Source: Pochonia chlamydosporia 170 (taxonomy: Eukaryota; Ascomycota; Sordariomycetes; Hypocreales; Clavicipitaceae). Taken from it: a DNA stretch of 64,000 bases. This document shows positions 24,401 to 33,994 of the stretch, piece by piece. Below the pieces are notes generated by a model, which saw only the letters and a program-made list of their open reading frames with translations, was not told where the DNA came from and did no database searches. The stretch is from the NCBI RefSeq assembly GCF_001653235.2, contig NC_035793.1:4588001-4652000 (forward strand). Reading direction: 5' to 3'. A program made the translations under genes and the position numbers. Position 1 is the first letter of the stretch. Each line of letters starts with the position of its first letter.

Positions 24401-26557
24401 CAGGTCCAAAATGCCCTCTTAACGAGGAACGGCCCAGACACAACCCCATTACATACCCTTCCATTGCAATCCAAGGTTCGCGTTTGGAGAGAAAAGAACG
24501 GGTGGCAGGGCCCCTTTGAACTTATTGCCGTTGAAGGCGAGACCTGCACCGTTGCTAATGAGGCTGGAATAACCTCGAAGTTCCGTTCCACGATTGTACA
24601 ACCCTATCTAGAGGATAAGGATACAACCCCAACGGATAACAAGCTACCCCAACAGCAGGCTGTTAACCAAGATAATGCTGAGGTTGCTAACGAGAGTGAC
24701 GGGGAGGTTAACCAGGACGAAGATATCAGAGATAGCATTGCTGTTGCTATCCCAACAGCAAGACGAGGCCCGGGAAGACCGCGTAAAGACCCAGAGACCA
24801 GAAGAGCTCCTTATCAAACATTTCCAAGAAGAGGCCCAGGAAGGCCACGTAAACGCCTTATCGAAGAACAGTACTTCTTTAACGCCCTTGAGGACCCGCC
24901 CGAACGTACCAAGCTCCTTAAGAGCATCAAAACAATAGCATTCCTGACCACGAAGGAGCAAGGAGACCGCGACCTTGCTGTCCTTCTCCGCAGTAAAGGA
25001 CTCATAATCACCCCTGGCCAGCCGTTTGAAATCTCAGGCCGCACTGAGATTGATAACTTGATAGCCAGAGGTGTCTTTAAATTTGAGCTTTATGACCCTA
25101 TAAAGCATGCTAAACTTCGCATCTTTGACTCACGAATGGTTAATGAGGTCAAAGGCAAGGATACAGCTGCCCCATATGAGAAATCTCGCCTCGTCATTCG
25201 GGGATATAATGACGAGGGTAAAGCCTTCATTTTGACGCAATCACCAACAATACAACGAGCCAGCCAACGGCTTATGATTGCACTCGCGCCCTCTCTCTTC
25301 CAACGAGGAATTATCCTCTGGATAAGGGATATTACCCAAGCCTATGTGCAATCTCAAACACCTCTCCAAAGGACGATTATCGCAAAGATTCCTGAGCAAC
25401 TCCGCGGTAGATACCCAGAAGGCACCATCATGGTAGTAGTTAAACCGTTATACGGAATACCAGAAGCCGGCACCCACTGGTGGGCGACTTATTCCACCCA
25501 CCATCGAGAAAAGCTAAAGATGGCGACCTCGACTTACGACCCATGCCTGCTGATCTCAGAATGCGACAAGTTTGGTATCATTGGGATGCAAACCGATGAC
25601 ACACTTGGACTTAGTGACAAACAGTTCTCTAATCTTGAAGAGGAAGAGCTCCAGAAGGCAGCTTTTGCAGCAAAGCCAAAGGAAGTCCTCAAGGTGGAAA
25701 AGCCACTCACTTTCAATGGCTGCCGAATCTCTCTTAACGCCGATGGAAGCATCATGATGACCCAGAAAGAACAGGCTTTAAAGCTTCAGATTCCAACAAC
25801 CAATCAGGAATATATTGAGCAACGAGCCCGCGGCGCATATCTCGCCAGTATCTGCCAACCAGAGGCAGCCTTTGACCTTTCAGTTGCTGCCCAACAAAAG
25901 GAACCATCTAGCGATGACTTTAAACGTCTAGGACGCCGCATCCAGTGGCAGATTGATAACCCAGGTAGAGGCCTAAAATGTATACCATTTGACCTCGATA
26001 AAGCAAAGCTTTTTGTGTTTGTTGATGGCTCTTTTGCCAACAACGAAGATCTGAGTTCCCAGCTGGGATACATTATCGTCATCGGTACAGAAGAAGAGAC
26101 CAACAATGGCGAAATGCTCGTTAAAGGCAACATCATCACGTACTCTTCAACCAAGTCAAAGAGAGTTACGCGAAGTGCCCTAGCCTCTGAGCTTTATAGC
26201 ATGGTTCAAGGCACAGACATTGGATACGCGATAGCCTCGACTTTAAAGCTCATCACAAAACAACTGGGAATTCCAGACATCCCCACGATCCTTCTCACGG
26301 ACTCGTATTCCCTATATGAGTGCCTTGTTAAGCTCGGCACAACCAAAGAGAAGAGGCTCATGATAGATATCATGGCTCTCCGACAGTCATACGAGCGCCG
26401 CGAAGTCCATGAAGTCAGATGGATCAACGGAGGAGATAACCCGGCAGACGCGATGACGAAAGCATCGCCAAATCACGCGTTGAGAACCCTTATCGACAAG
26501 AATAAGATCGCGATACGAGTGGAAGGCTGGGTAGAGAGGAAGAAGGACGAAAAGTGA
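21443..26557 (+). pseudogene. gag-pol of copia copy 1, interrupted by an in-frame TAG
   Basis: One frame of 1705 codons if the TAG at 22391-22393 (codon 317) is ignored. Gag occupies the N-terminus (MAEEDSDALSLQGDE onward), with a Pro-rich linker. A zinc knuckle (CYVCRQPGCWSTKH) is near 22810-22855. The protease DTGAAG is near 23285. The HHCC integrase zinc finger (LHRRFGHPS..CHHC) is followed by the integrase core: Asp in IVDIFFING, Asp in WIVHDAGKNFSS, Glu in GKAERYHGP. Between integrase and reverse transcriptase lie two AT-hook-like motifs (PGRPRK, about 24758-24858). Reverse transcriptase shows QTDDTLGLSD in place of the usual YVDD, and RNase H shows VFVDGSFANN. Apart from the TAG, pol is open to 26557. 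It is called a pseudogene only for that stop, which could be an assembly error in a homopolymer. Confidence 0.88.
22353..22393 (+). repeat. A-rich insertion in gag creating a stop
   Basis: Runs of 19, 10 and 7 A separated by single C, then TAG. The second copia copy has only four A at this place, so the difference is 36 bases, a multiple of three: the downstream frame is kept but a TAG is introduced. This could be real slippage or a sequencing/assembly artefact in a homopolymer. Confidence 0.85.
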
Positions 26558-26730
26558 GGGAATTACCGTGGCCAAATTGTTAGGATATAGCCACCACGGT
26601 ACAAGGTAAGAATACAAGAAAACTTGGCTTCAGAACAGAGGAATTTGCCTCTAGTGTGTACGCCTTCAACAGGTGTCTTGTTTTATTTTGTTTTCGAATG
26701 AATTGAGGCCTCAAAGAGAGAAGCTGCCAG

Positions 26731-26945
26731 TGTTGCTTCCACCGCCGTCTTTGGCGGCGGAGCCAGTAGCCTGCGAATGGCTTCAAACAGTGGCTGAAAC
26801 AGACCTCACGTGAGCAGGCTTCAACACCAACACAGGCGTACGTTATCTATAGCTAGATGAATTCAACAAGCATCAATCAACCAGTTACGAGTACCCCAAA
26901 CCGCGTGATAATTATCACCCGAATAGAAGCCTTGCGCTTCCAACA
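26731..26945 (+). repeat. 3' LTR of copia copy 1
   Basis: 215 bases, apparently identical to the 5' LTR. The contig ends one base later. That base (C) is also the first base after the 5' LTR, as expected when an assembler stops at a repeat boundary. Confidence 0.95.
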
Positions 26946-26946
26946 C

Positions 26947-27046
26947 NNNNNNNNNNNNNNNNNNNNNNNNNNNNNNNNNNNNNNNNNNNNNNNNNNNNNN
27001 NNNNNNNNNNNNNNNNNNNNNNNNNNNNNNNNNNNNNNNNNNNNNN
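26947..27046. other. Assembly gap of 100 N
   Basis: Exactly 100 unknown bases, a conventional placeholder for a gap of unknown size. It starts one base after an LTR, so the order and even adjacency of the two sides rest on scaffolding evidence not visible here. Confidence 1.
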
Positions 27047-27053
27047 TTTGTTA

Positions 27054-27095
27054 GGGTATTGAGGAGTGCCGTTTGTATGGGATTTTGGGGTGGCC
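27054..27095 (+). repeat. Extra copy of the terminal repeat of the 27346-28718 element
   Basis: Begins GGGTATTGAGGAGTGCCGTT and continues TTGTATGGGATTTTGGGGTGG, closely matching the left terminus at 27346 in the same orientation. It is the remnant end of a second family member cut by the gap. Confidence 0.7.
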
Positions 27096-27102
27096 AGTGT
27101 CG

Positions 27103-27288
27103 CGGGCTACGCCCGGTATCTGAGACCTGGCTCTGCCAGGTCTGTAATTAGGTTATTTCGCTTAGTCTCAACGACTACTTGACCACGAGCTCGAGGCTCG
27201 CCTCGAGCTCTGATCTTTCCTTTCTCCTTAGTTTTAGATAGACAATATGGAGGCACCCTTTTGTTGAATAGACACGGGCCACGCCCGT
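27103..27288. repeat. Cluster of four perfect short hairpins
   Basis: Four perfect inverted repeats within 190 bases: 27103-27115 (CGGGC stem, TAC loop), 27123-27143 (AGACCTGGC stem, TCT loop), 27187-27210 (11-bp stem GAGCTCGAGGC, 2-base loop) and 27274-27288 (ACGGGC stem, CAC loop). The first and last share the core CGGGCnACGCCCG. No coding frame overlaps. Function is unknown; they sit between two copies of a transposon end. Confidence 0.8.
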
Positions 27289-27345
27289 TACATGTTGTAA
27301 GAGAACCGATAAGAAAGTTTTGTTCAATTTGATAGAGTTTCTGCA

Positions 27346-28718
27346 GGGTGTTGAAAAGTGCCGTTTGTATGGGATTTTAGGGTGGTCCGCTCGCTATGCT
27401 GGTCCGCTCGCTATACACTCACGTTATTGTTTGTATTATTTACTACACTGATTTGCAGCCGCGCAACAACAGTTGAGTGTTCACTCAACTGAGGCAGTAT
27501 CATCTGACAATATCATATTGTGCGGGTTTTGAATGAGCGACCTGATCTCGACGATATGGACGTACTGTCAGATAACTGTGGGATCACATAACATCGAGTA
27601 TGACGGCAACGAAGCTGGCAATGGTATTTATCCGACGGCAATTTGGATTGTTGGGGCCGGCGATGTGTCAATATGCTCCCAATTATTGGCTCCACCGTCG
27701 ATCCGGCCCGACTTGTTACCTCATGATCCCTGCGCCGATCCTAGCTAGGTGGCCTTGGCTTGGTAGAACCACTTAGGATGTTGAACGCTCCGACAGGCGG
27801 TGAGGCGCAGAAAGTTGACGCCATAAGGCGGGGTTGTGGTGGCCCACAACCGAATGTGACCTGCCCAGCTGGGCGATTAACGCAACTGCTTGCGGACTTA
27901 GGCTCAGCCCTTTTCCCACAGTTGTGTGTGGGCGGGGTGTTCGAAGAACAATGGGAATGCTATGGCTTGCTGGAAAAGTGGCCTGTCATCTACCAGGGCC
28001 GCCTAAAAGTCACCCCCCTGCTGTGCTCCACGTTTGTCGGGGGTGAGGGGGCGTCCTATGAGCTTGAGCCACCCCTTATATTGACGTCGCCGCAGTCTAA
28101 TTTATCCTAGTCGCAGCCGGAACCAGATCCCGACCCAAGCCATTGTGATCCTCGGTGCCTTGTGGGCTGGTGAGCTGACTCAGGGGCGTTAACCATGCCC
28201 AACCCCGTTCCAAATTGGCTAAATTTGCACAGCCGCAGCGGTTGGCGGCTGCGTATCTTGGCCAATCACAACCGTTGGGAAACATGAACTTTCCCACTTG
28301 TCGCGAAATTACGCTTGAGCCCTAGGCGCCACAAAGGCCTCCAGAGTGAGTTTCCCCACACATCAAAGGTTTCCAGGACATTACCGATGCATATGGGGTG
28401 GCATAGTTTGAGACTTGCCATCGCCTTGGACCGGCATCCTGTGGGTCAACTTTAGTGTTCTTGCAGAAGAACGAGCCGCTCCTTTAGGTGTGCTATTTGT
28501 CTTCTCTACCGGCCTTCAGACTCTAGTCGAGCGCCTTGCCCTGAGTTACGACACCACACTAGTCGTCAGGAGTGTCATTGCTCCTGGCACCTTCGTGGTG
28601 CGTGTGATGTCGTCACGTTATGAGACAAATTGTTAACTAACGTATTCCATAGGCGAGTGGGCCAAACAAGCGAGTGGGCCACCTCAAATTCCCATACAAA
28701 TGGCACTTTTCAACCCCC
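27346..28718. mobile_element. Non-coding DNA element with about 70-bp terminal inverted repeats
   Basis: The left end (27346-27414) and the reverse complement of the right end (28649-28718) align at roughly 80 percent over about 70 bases, both beginning GGG(T/G)GTTGAAAAGTGCC. Each end carries two tandem subterminal units: GGTCCGCTCGCTAT twice at the left, GGCCCACTCGC twice at the right (reverse complement). The 1373-base interior has no recognisable transposase, so it would depend on an enzyme supplied in trans. No clear target-site duplication is seen. The superfamily cannot be assigned from the ends. Confidence 0.7.
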
Positions 28719-29385
28719 AAGCAAAAAAAATGGATTTCGTGTGGATGGGAGCGAAACGTGCTCATCCATTTTATTACAATAAGAGAATGCTCTGGTAGAC
28801 ATCTGTCAGGTTGTACCGTGCGTGCGAGTGATGAGCAACACTGTGCACAGTCACCAACAATAGGGCTTGGAACAACAAAGTTTGGATGCCCTCAAAATGG
28901 CGGATAAGGCCGCCTTCATCGATTGAACAAGGAAAAACTTGGTGTAATTGCTAATTGTTATCACGACTGTTATTAATGGACAAAGATAGCAGGAAAAACG
29001 CCATTCTGAGGGGTAAAACTTTAAAAGCTCGGACGAAAGGACGTTCTTAGTATATCAAAAAGACTTGAAGAGTTTGGAAGAAGAACAAGACTAACAATGA
29101 ACTTGATTGACTTTTCAATGGAGAATAATCGCCGTGACACTGTAGTGCCATCGTATTTCTGACACTTGGTTGTGACAGACTGAATTTAGCCATCTGTGAC
29201 GGTACAAGGCACGAGCAAGGTCGAGTGCGACTTGGATAAAGTGATTGTTCACAAGGAGAGTAAGAGCTTCCGAAGGAAGCTCTGACCCGAGCTATCTGAG
29301 TTCTAAAGTGGGGCCATTCCCTTACACCATCGAAGAACGATGCCCGCGCAGTGGCGAACCGATGCCTCAGCAGACATGCGATGGG
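28719..29385. other. Spacer between the inverted-repeat element and the hAT element
   Basis: No recognisable gene or known repeat; open frames are short. Confidence 0.5.
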
Positions 29386-29406
29386 CAAGGCTCGAAACCA
29401 CTACAC
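29386..29406 (+). repeat. hAT left terminal inverted repeat
   Basis: 21 bases starting CAAGGCTCGAAACC, with one mismatch to the reverse complement of 32366-32386. Confidence 0.75.
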
Positions 29407-29548
29407 CCATCCACATTTGGGCCAAGTCGAGTGGATGTGCTACATATCAGACCTCTACTTGGTGGATGTGATACACTTCCAAGTTGAGTGGAGTGGATGT
29501 ACACATGTATGTACAAGTGCACTTTGGAGACTGTTCACCGGATCAGGC

Positions 29549-32094
29549 CTATTCGGCCTCACTTTCATATTTCGTTATTAACTCTTCCCCCGTCTGCTGC
29601 AGTACTAAATCACCCCCCTCGCTGACGCTGTCCTCGCCGTCCAATAGCCACTTTGACTCGGCAAGTGCCAGTTCATTGTCGCTCAGAGTCGCGTAGACTC
29701 CATCCAGTTGAGTCTCAACATGCGAGTGAAGCAATGGATCTAGGTCCTTGATGAGGCCTGCACGATACCAAGAACGTAAAACCTGACAGATTCCAATAAT
29801 CTCAGCATCGAGGTCTGTACGCAATGCCGAGACCATCTTGCCAGCTGCTGAAAATAACCTTTCACATTCGGCTGACATTGGCTGAATCGTCAGGAAGTCC
29901 AAGGCCATCCTGGATAACCTGGGATATCTGCCTTTTTTCGTGATCCAGTAACGGATTGGATCGCGAACATTGCTGTCACCTACCTCACGATCCGTCTGCC
30001 ACGCCTGGTACTCGTCGCCCATTATAGTTGTTACGTAGGCTGGTGTTGAGCTTGGCAGACGACTGTTCTTCTCGAACGGGTTGAAAAACCGAGACCGTTT
30101 AGCTGGTGGCTCCTCGTCACTCCTGCTGCTGGTAGTTCCAACTTCAAGGTGGGCGTAATCGGATAACCAGACATCGGCAACCATCTCTTTTGCCCTTTTT
30201 ACCCAACTAGGCTTATGTGACCACGTCTCATCAAACCAGTCCCAGCGATAGGCTGGATGGAGCGCCATGGCTGTATAGTATATCGGCGTCTCATCCAGCC
30301 GTTGGTAATACTCATCCAGCTTATCCCAAGCAAGGTTGATTCCGATGCGCAAGTACTCTGCATCAGGAAAACCAGCAGCAAGCTCTTTATACTCTTCCAG
30401 TGTGTTAAGAAGCAGCTCGTACCCCAGCACCACGTCCCAGACATTGCCGTAGGAACCGGTCCAGCCCTGTCTGCGCTTACGGATGTGCCCATCGCCCTCC
30501 AGCGTCTTCACCACGGTTTCGAAGACGGTCAGAATAGCCTCCAAATGGTAGAGGACCTCCCAGTCTCTGTCTGTCAGTTGGTTCTCGTCTCGGAGGATGC
30601 GTGGCTTTTTGGCCAACTTGGCTTGCGTCACCTGCCCAGTCTTCCTAGACCGATTTTCGTCTTCCCACTGTGCCTTGTACCTGACCAGCAGTAGTTTGAT
30701 GGACGTTTTTAACCGCAGAGCCCTGCGGATCATGTAGAGCTGTGACAGCCAGCGCGTGTCGTTATCGATGATTAGCTTGAGCGGTTTCTTCGACCGAAGT
30801 TTCAGGGTGGTGGCGCGATCAATTTCTTCCTATTTAAAGAGCCAAAGTTAGCACAAGGCGAATGGCGTTTGGTCAAGCCTCCTACCCTCTGAACCTCTTT
30901 GAATAAGTATATCAGCCGATGGGTAACGCGCACATCCACAACGATATTATGTAACTTCCCAACAGGCCCTTTTCGGCGCCATCGAGCGTATTCAGCATCA
31001 GATAACGCTTCTGCGCCTGATAATTGCTGCTCGAACGCGTCCGTATTTCTCCCAAATAACAGTGCCTTGGCTGACAAGTTGATGGTGTGGCCCATGCAAC
31101 GTCCACGGCGCAGCCGGCCGTTGAACCCAAGCTCAGCCCCGATAACCTCCATCGCCGTATCGTTATTTTCAGCGTTGTCAAGGGTGAAATAGCCAATCTT
31201 CTCTCGACTCACACCAAGAGCATGCAGGACATCGAGAACCTCCCCGCCGATCGTTGAGCCGAAGTGGCGATGAGCCTCTGGAACCCCAATTATGATTTTG
31301 CAGGGCCGGTCCTTCTCATCTCTAAAAAAGCAGGCAATCCCATACAGGGCAAGCTTATTTCGAGACGTCCAGCCATCAAATGATATATGGAGCAGTCCAG
31401 TGGAGCTCCTCAGCACTTCTATAACCCTCTGCTTGTGGCGGTTATATTCTTGAATAATCTTATATCGAATAGCACTGCCGCTCAGGTTGGCGCATTGGAT
31501 CGAAACGGATGGACTCAAATAGTCGAAGATTTCTCGGAGGACGGGGTTCTCCACGAAGGAGAAGGATTGATTGCTACTCACGATTAATTCCACTAGCATT
31601 CGCTGGAAGTGCTGTTTATCAAACCGTGAGATGATGCAATTCGCGATAGTCTGTTCCCTAGGCTTGTCAACGTTCAGTTTCAAAGCAGAGGCAATAGTCG
31701 GCTGCTTCGATTCCGGTGCGCCTTCTGATTTCAGCTGTGCCGTGCTCCTTTTCTCGCGTGCTGGTGCTGGTATTTTGTGCTCACGCCACAGGTGATTTGC
31801 CGCGTTCTGAAGGCTTGACGACGCAAAACTGGCGATACTGGGCCGATTTATGAGGATGCAGTGCTTGCAAGCCCATTTCCGGGTCCCATGCCGTTGAATA
31901 TCGCAGCCAAAGTCCCAAAGCCACGAGCTAGTGTCACGAGCGCGTTCGGACCAAGTCCAGCCTTTAAAATCGCGAAACAGACGGTCCTCCAGCAGCTTCT
32001 GTTGCTCTGACTGGACTGGCATATCGAATGACATACATGGTAAAAAAAAATTGTACGCCAAGCAGCAGCAGGAGATTCGAAGAAATTCGTTCAT
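29549..32094 (-). CDS. hAT transposase with BED finger
   Basis: Exons 32094-30886 and 30829-29549 join in frame across a 56-base GTAGGA..TAG intron to 829 residues; an ATG at 32034 (PCMSFDMPVQ) is an equally likely start and would give 809. Near the N-terminus is a BED-type finger (WACKHC ... HLWREHK). The RNase-H-like core shows the first Asp in HISFDGWTS, the second in FTLDNAENNDTAM, and a GHTINLSAKALLFG helix. The C-terminal hAT dimerisation domain reads DPIRYWITKKGRYPRLSRMA, then PMSAECERLFSAAGKMVSAL. It would bind the element's ends and catalyse cut-and-paste transposition in the nucleus. No stop or frameshift is seen, so the copy could be active. Confidence 0.92.
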
Positions 32095-32365
32095 GCCGAC
32101 AGTGTAAGATGAATTGTGGAGTGATCGGCATTGCTGACCAGGGTTTTAAGTGTCTCGATTTAAGATCAATTTCGTGCAAAAATACGCCTGCCGACCGCTG
32201 AAATACTGGGTCAGAAAATATCCTCAAAACCTACCCTAAATCCACCTAAATACATCAATTACATCCATTTCAAGCACGAATGTAATGGATATTATGTAAT
32301 CTGAGCGCCGACAAGATGGATTTAATAGAGATGGACCATTTATGGATGGTCCACGTGGCTATCCA

Positions 32366-32386
32366 GTGTAGTGGGTTCGAGCCTTG
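32366..32386 (-). repeat. hAT right terminal inverted repeat
   Basis: Reverse complement begins CAAGGCTCGAACCC and pairs with 29386-29406. The plus strand reads GTGGGTTCGAGCC here, which by chance resembles a tRNA B box. Confidence 0.75.
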
Positions 32387-33994
32387 GGTAACCCCCCTGC
32401 GGTTCGATTATGGCTACTCGCCACAAAGCCCCAGCAGACATGTGTACAACATGACACTTCAAATTCCGTTAGCAAACTAACCTACGAGATTTCGTGCGAT
32501 TGACCTAGAGGATAACAGAACCGACTGCCGCAATTATCCACAGCATGACTAGGTCCCGAAACATTCCCAGCTCGTTGAAGGACTCTGGTTTGTCGTGAAA
32601 TCAATACGAAGTTCTCGCCTACCTTGCTAGAGGATGTAACACCAGTAGTCCGGGTATCACATCCAGGCGACTTATCGCTAGGCTTGGAGGTGCACATGGA
32701 GGAATCTTGCCGATCCAGGCCGCTGGCGATTTAGGTCGCCAGTCCAGGGGACCAGCAGCTGTGGGGGTTTCTCGGTCCCTCTTATATATCGACGAAACCT
32801 AATTTTTTATCTTAATACGAGCAACTCGCTGCTTGATGAAAGCAGTCCATACAATCCTTCCCCAAACGACAAATCTGCGAGTGGTGTGCGTAGGGTCCGG
32901 GTGCGGATCTTAGCCGAACTTCGCTAAATATATTATCCAGGCGATCGCTATGGGCATGTGGCTTGGTCAATTATTCGCACCCACCGTCGGTTCGACAAAT
33001 TCAGTAGGGATTAGCTTGGGGGCGAAAAGTTTGGGTTGAGGGTGTGTTAGGCGATACCAATGTGTCACATACCGCAGGTGTAATATTTAGAATGCTGGGT
33101 TTGCGTGGTGGTGTTGTGGAAACTGTCGCGTAATAGTTTTAGAACACTGGGTGTGGTATTGTGTGTTTTTCTATTCTCTCTTCCAATCCTTCCATCCCTG
33201 TCCTTATCTTTGTCATCCCCGGCTTCTATTTATCCCTCAAGGCTTGATAATGATCTGGACAGGCGCCGATCATTGAAAACAAAGAAATTTGTGAGTGGAA
33301 AAACAGGGATCCAAAGCAACGAGTTGGGGGGCGGTTTCAACTGGGATGTTTGGCGCGATAACGCAATGAGTCAGACTTTGCGGCCACTAGTACGCCATTT
33401 GGAAACCACTCTCTCCAGACATGACATGAACAATACAATGCCGTGACGCAATCTGCTCCAGCCAGCAAGTTTCGAGGCACAGCAAGCCACTTCGGCGTTT
33501 CGGCCAGGCACCGAAATGGCCTGTAGAGGCAAAGTGACCCAACATCACACACTGCGCCGTTCCTAGGCCTTACCAGCTGAAGCAATTAATCGGATCAAAT
33601 GGCCGTTCCTTTCCAATCTTAGGCGGGCCATTGAGGCTCGGCATCGAAATGACATGTGCGCTGCACTACCTTCAGGATCGCTTCTGTCTACAAGTAAAGT
33701 CCAGATTGGCAATGAGCCCCTATCCAACGAGTAACCGGGATTGACATTGCTGTCCGGGCTGACGGCCATGATCCACTTTTGTTGGATCACTTACCTCTCT
33801 GCTTCGCAAAGATCCAATTGCAGCTCGTTCAAGCAGCACTGTCAAGCTCTCCGCCCTGCTGCCAAGAGTGCCTTCTGGGCAGTGCTCTGTAACCCCCCCT
33901 TCCAAAAGCCATGCTCCCGCGTCAAATATGCCGCCGCCAGCGTTTGATTGCGACACAGCTCACTTTGCCTGGCGATTGGTTGAATTGGCGGGTG
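32387..33994. other. Unassigned DNA between hAT and truncated copia
   Basis: No recognisable gene. Frames up to about 113 codons (33105-33446, plus) have low-complexity Ser/Leu content and no domain. The junction with copia-like sequence is near 33995, where similarity to copy 1 begins abruptly. Confidence 0.5.

Larger units (their letters stand above)
20883..26945 (+). mobile_element. Full-length Ty1/copia LTR retrotransposon, copy 1
   Basis: 6063 bases: two apparently identical 215-base LTRs (TGTTGCTTCC..GCTTCCAACA), a 5' leader, one long gag-pol frame, a purine-rich tract before the 3' LTR (near AAAGAGAGAAG, about 26713) and TG..CA termini. The order protease, integrase, reverse transcriptase, RNase H is that of copia, not gypsy. 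Identical LTRs imply a recent insertion. The left flank is TGTTA; the right flank is one base followed by a 100-N gap, so this copy's own right duplication cannot be seen. Gag is interrupted by an A-rich insertion with a stop (see that entry). There is little sign of RIP, in contrast to the decayed flank on the left. Confidence 0.95.
29386..32386 (-). mobile_element. hAT-family DNA transposon, about 3.0 kb
   Basis: The ends carry an inverted repeat matching at 20 of 21 bases: 29386-29406 (CAAGGCTCGAAACCACTAC..) and the reverse complement of 32366-32386. Between them is one intact transposase gene on the minus strand. GGATGT-type motifs recur just inside the left end (about 29425-29500) and, inverted, inside the right end (about 32250-32290), like hAT subterminal binding repeats. 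The 8-bp flanks (GCGATGGG and GGTAACCC) do not match, so either the ends are a few bases off or the duplication is lost. The coding part shows no RIP damage. Confidence 0.8.

Noticed and set aside
27760..28110. 116-codon frame inside the inverted-repeat element
   Set aside because: No recognisable motif, composition not coding-like, and no transposase signature.
32355..32395. tRNA-like segment (GTGGGTTCGAGCC resembles a B box)
   Set aside because: No matching A box, acceptor stem or anticodon arm; it is explained as the right inverted repeat of the hAT element, since its reverse complement recurs at 29386.
33105..33446. 113-codon frame with a hydrophobic start, as a secreted protein
   Set aside because: Low-complexity Leu/Ser run followed by sequence with no domain; no promoter or splice support.
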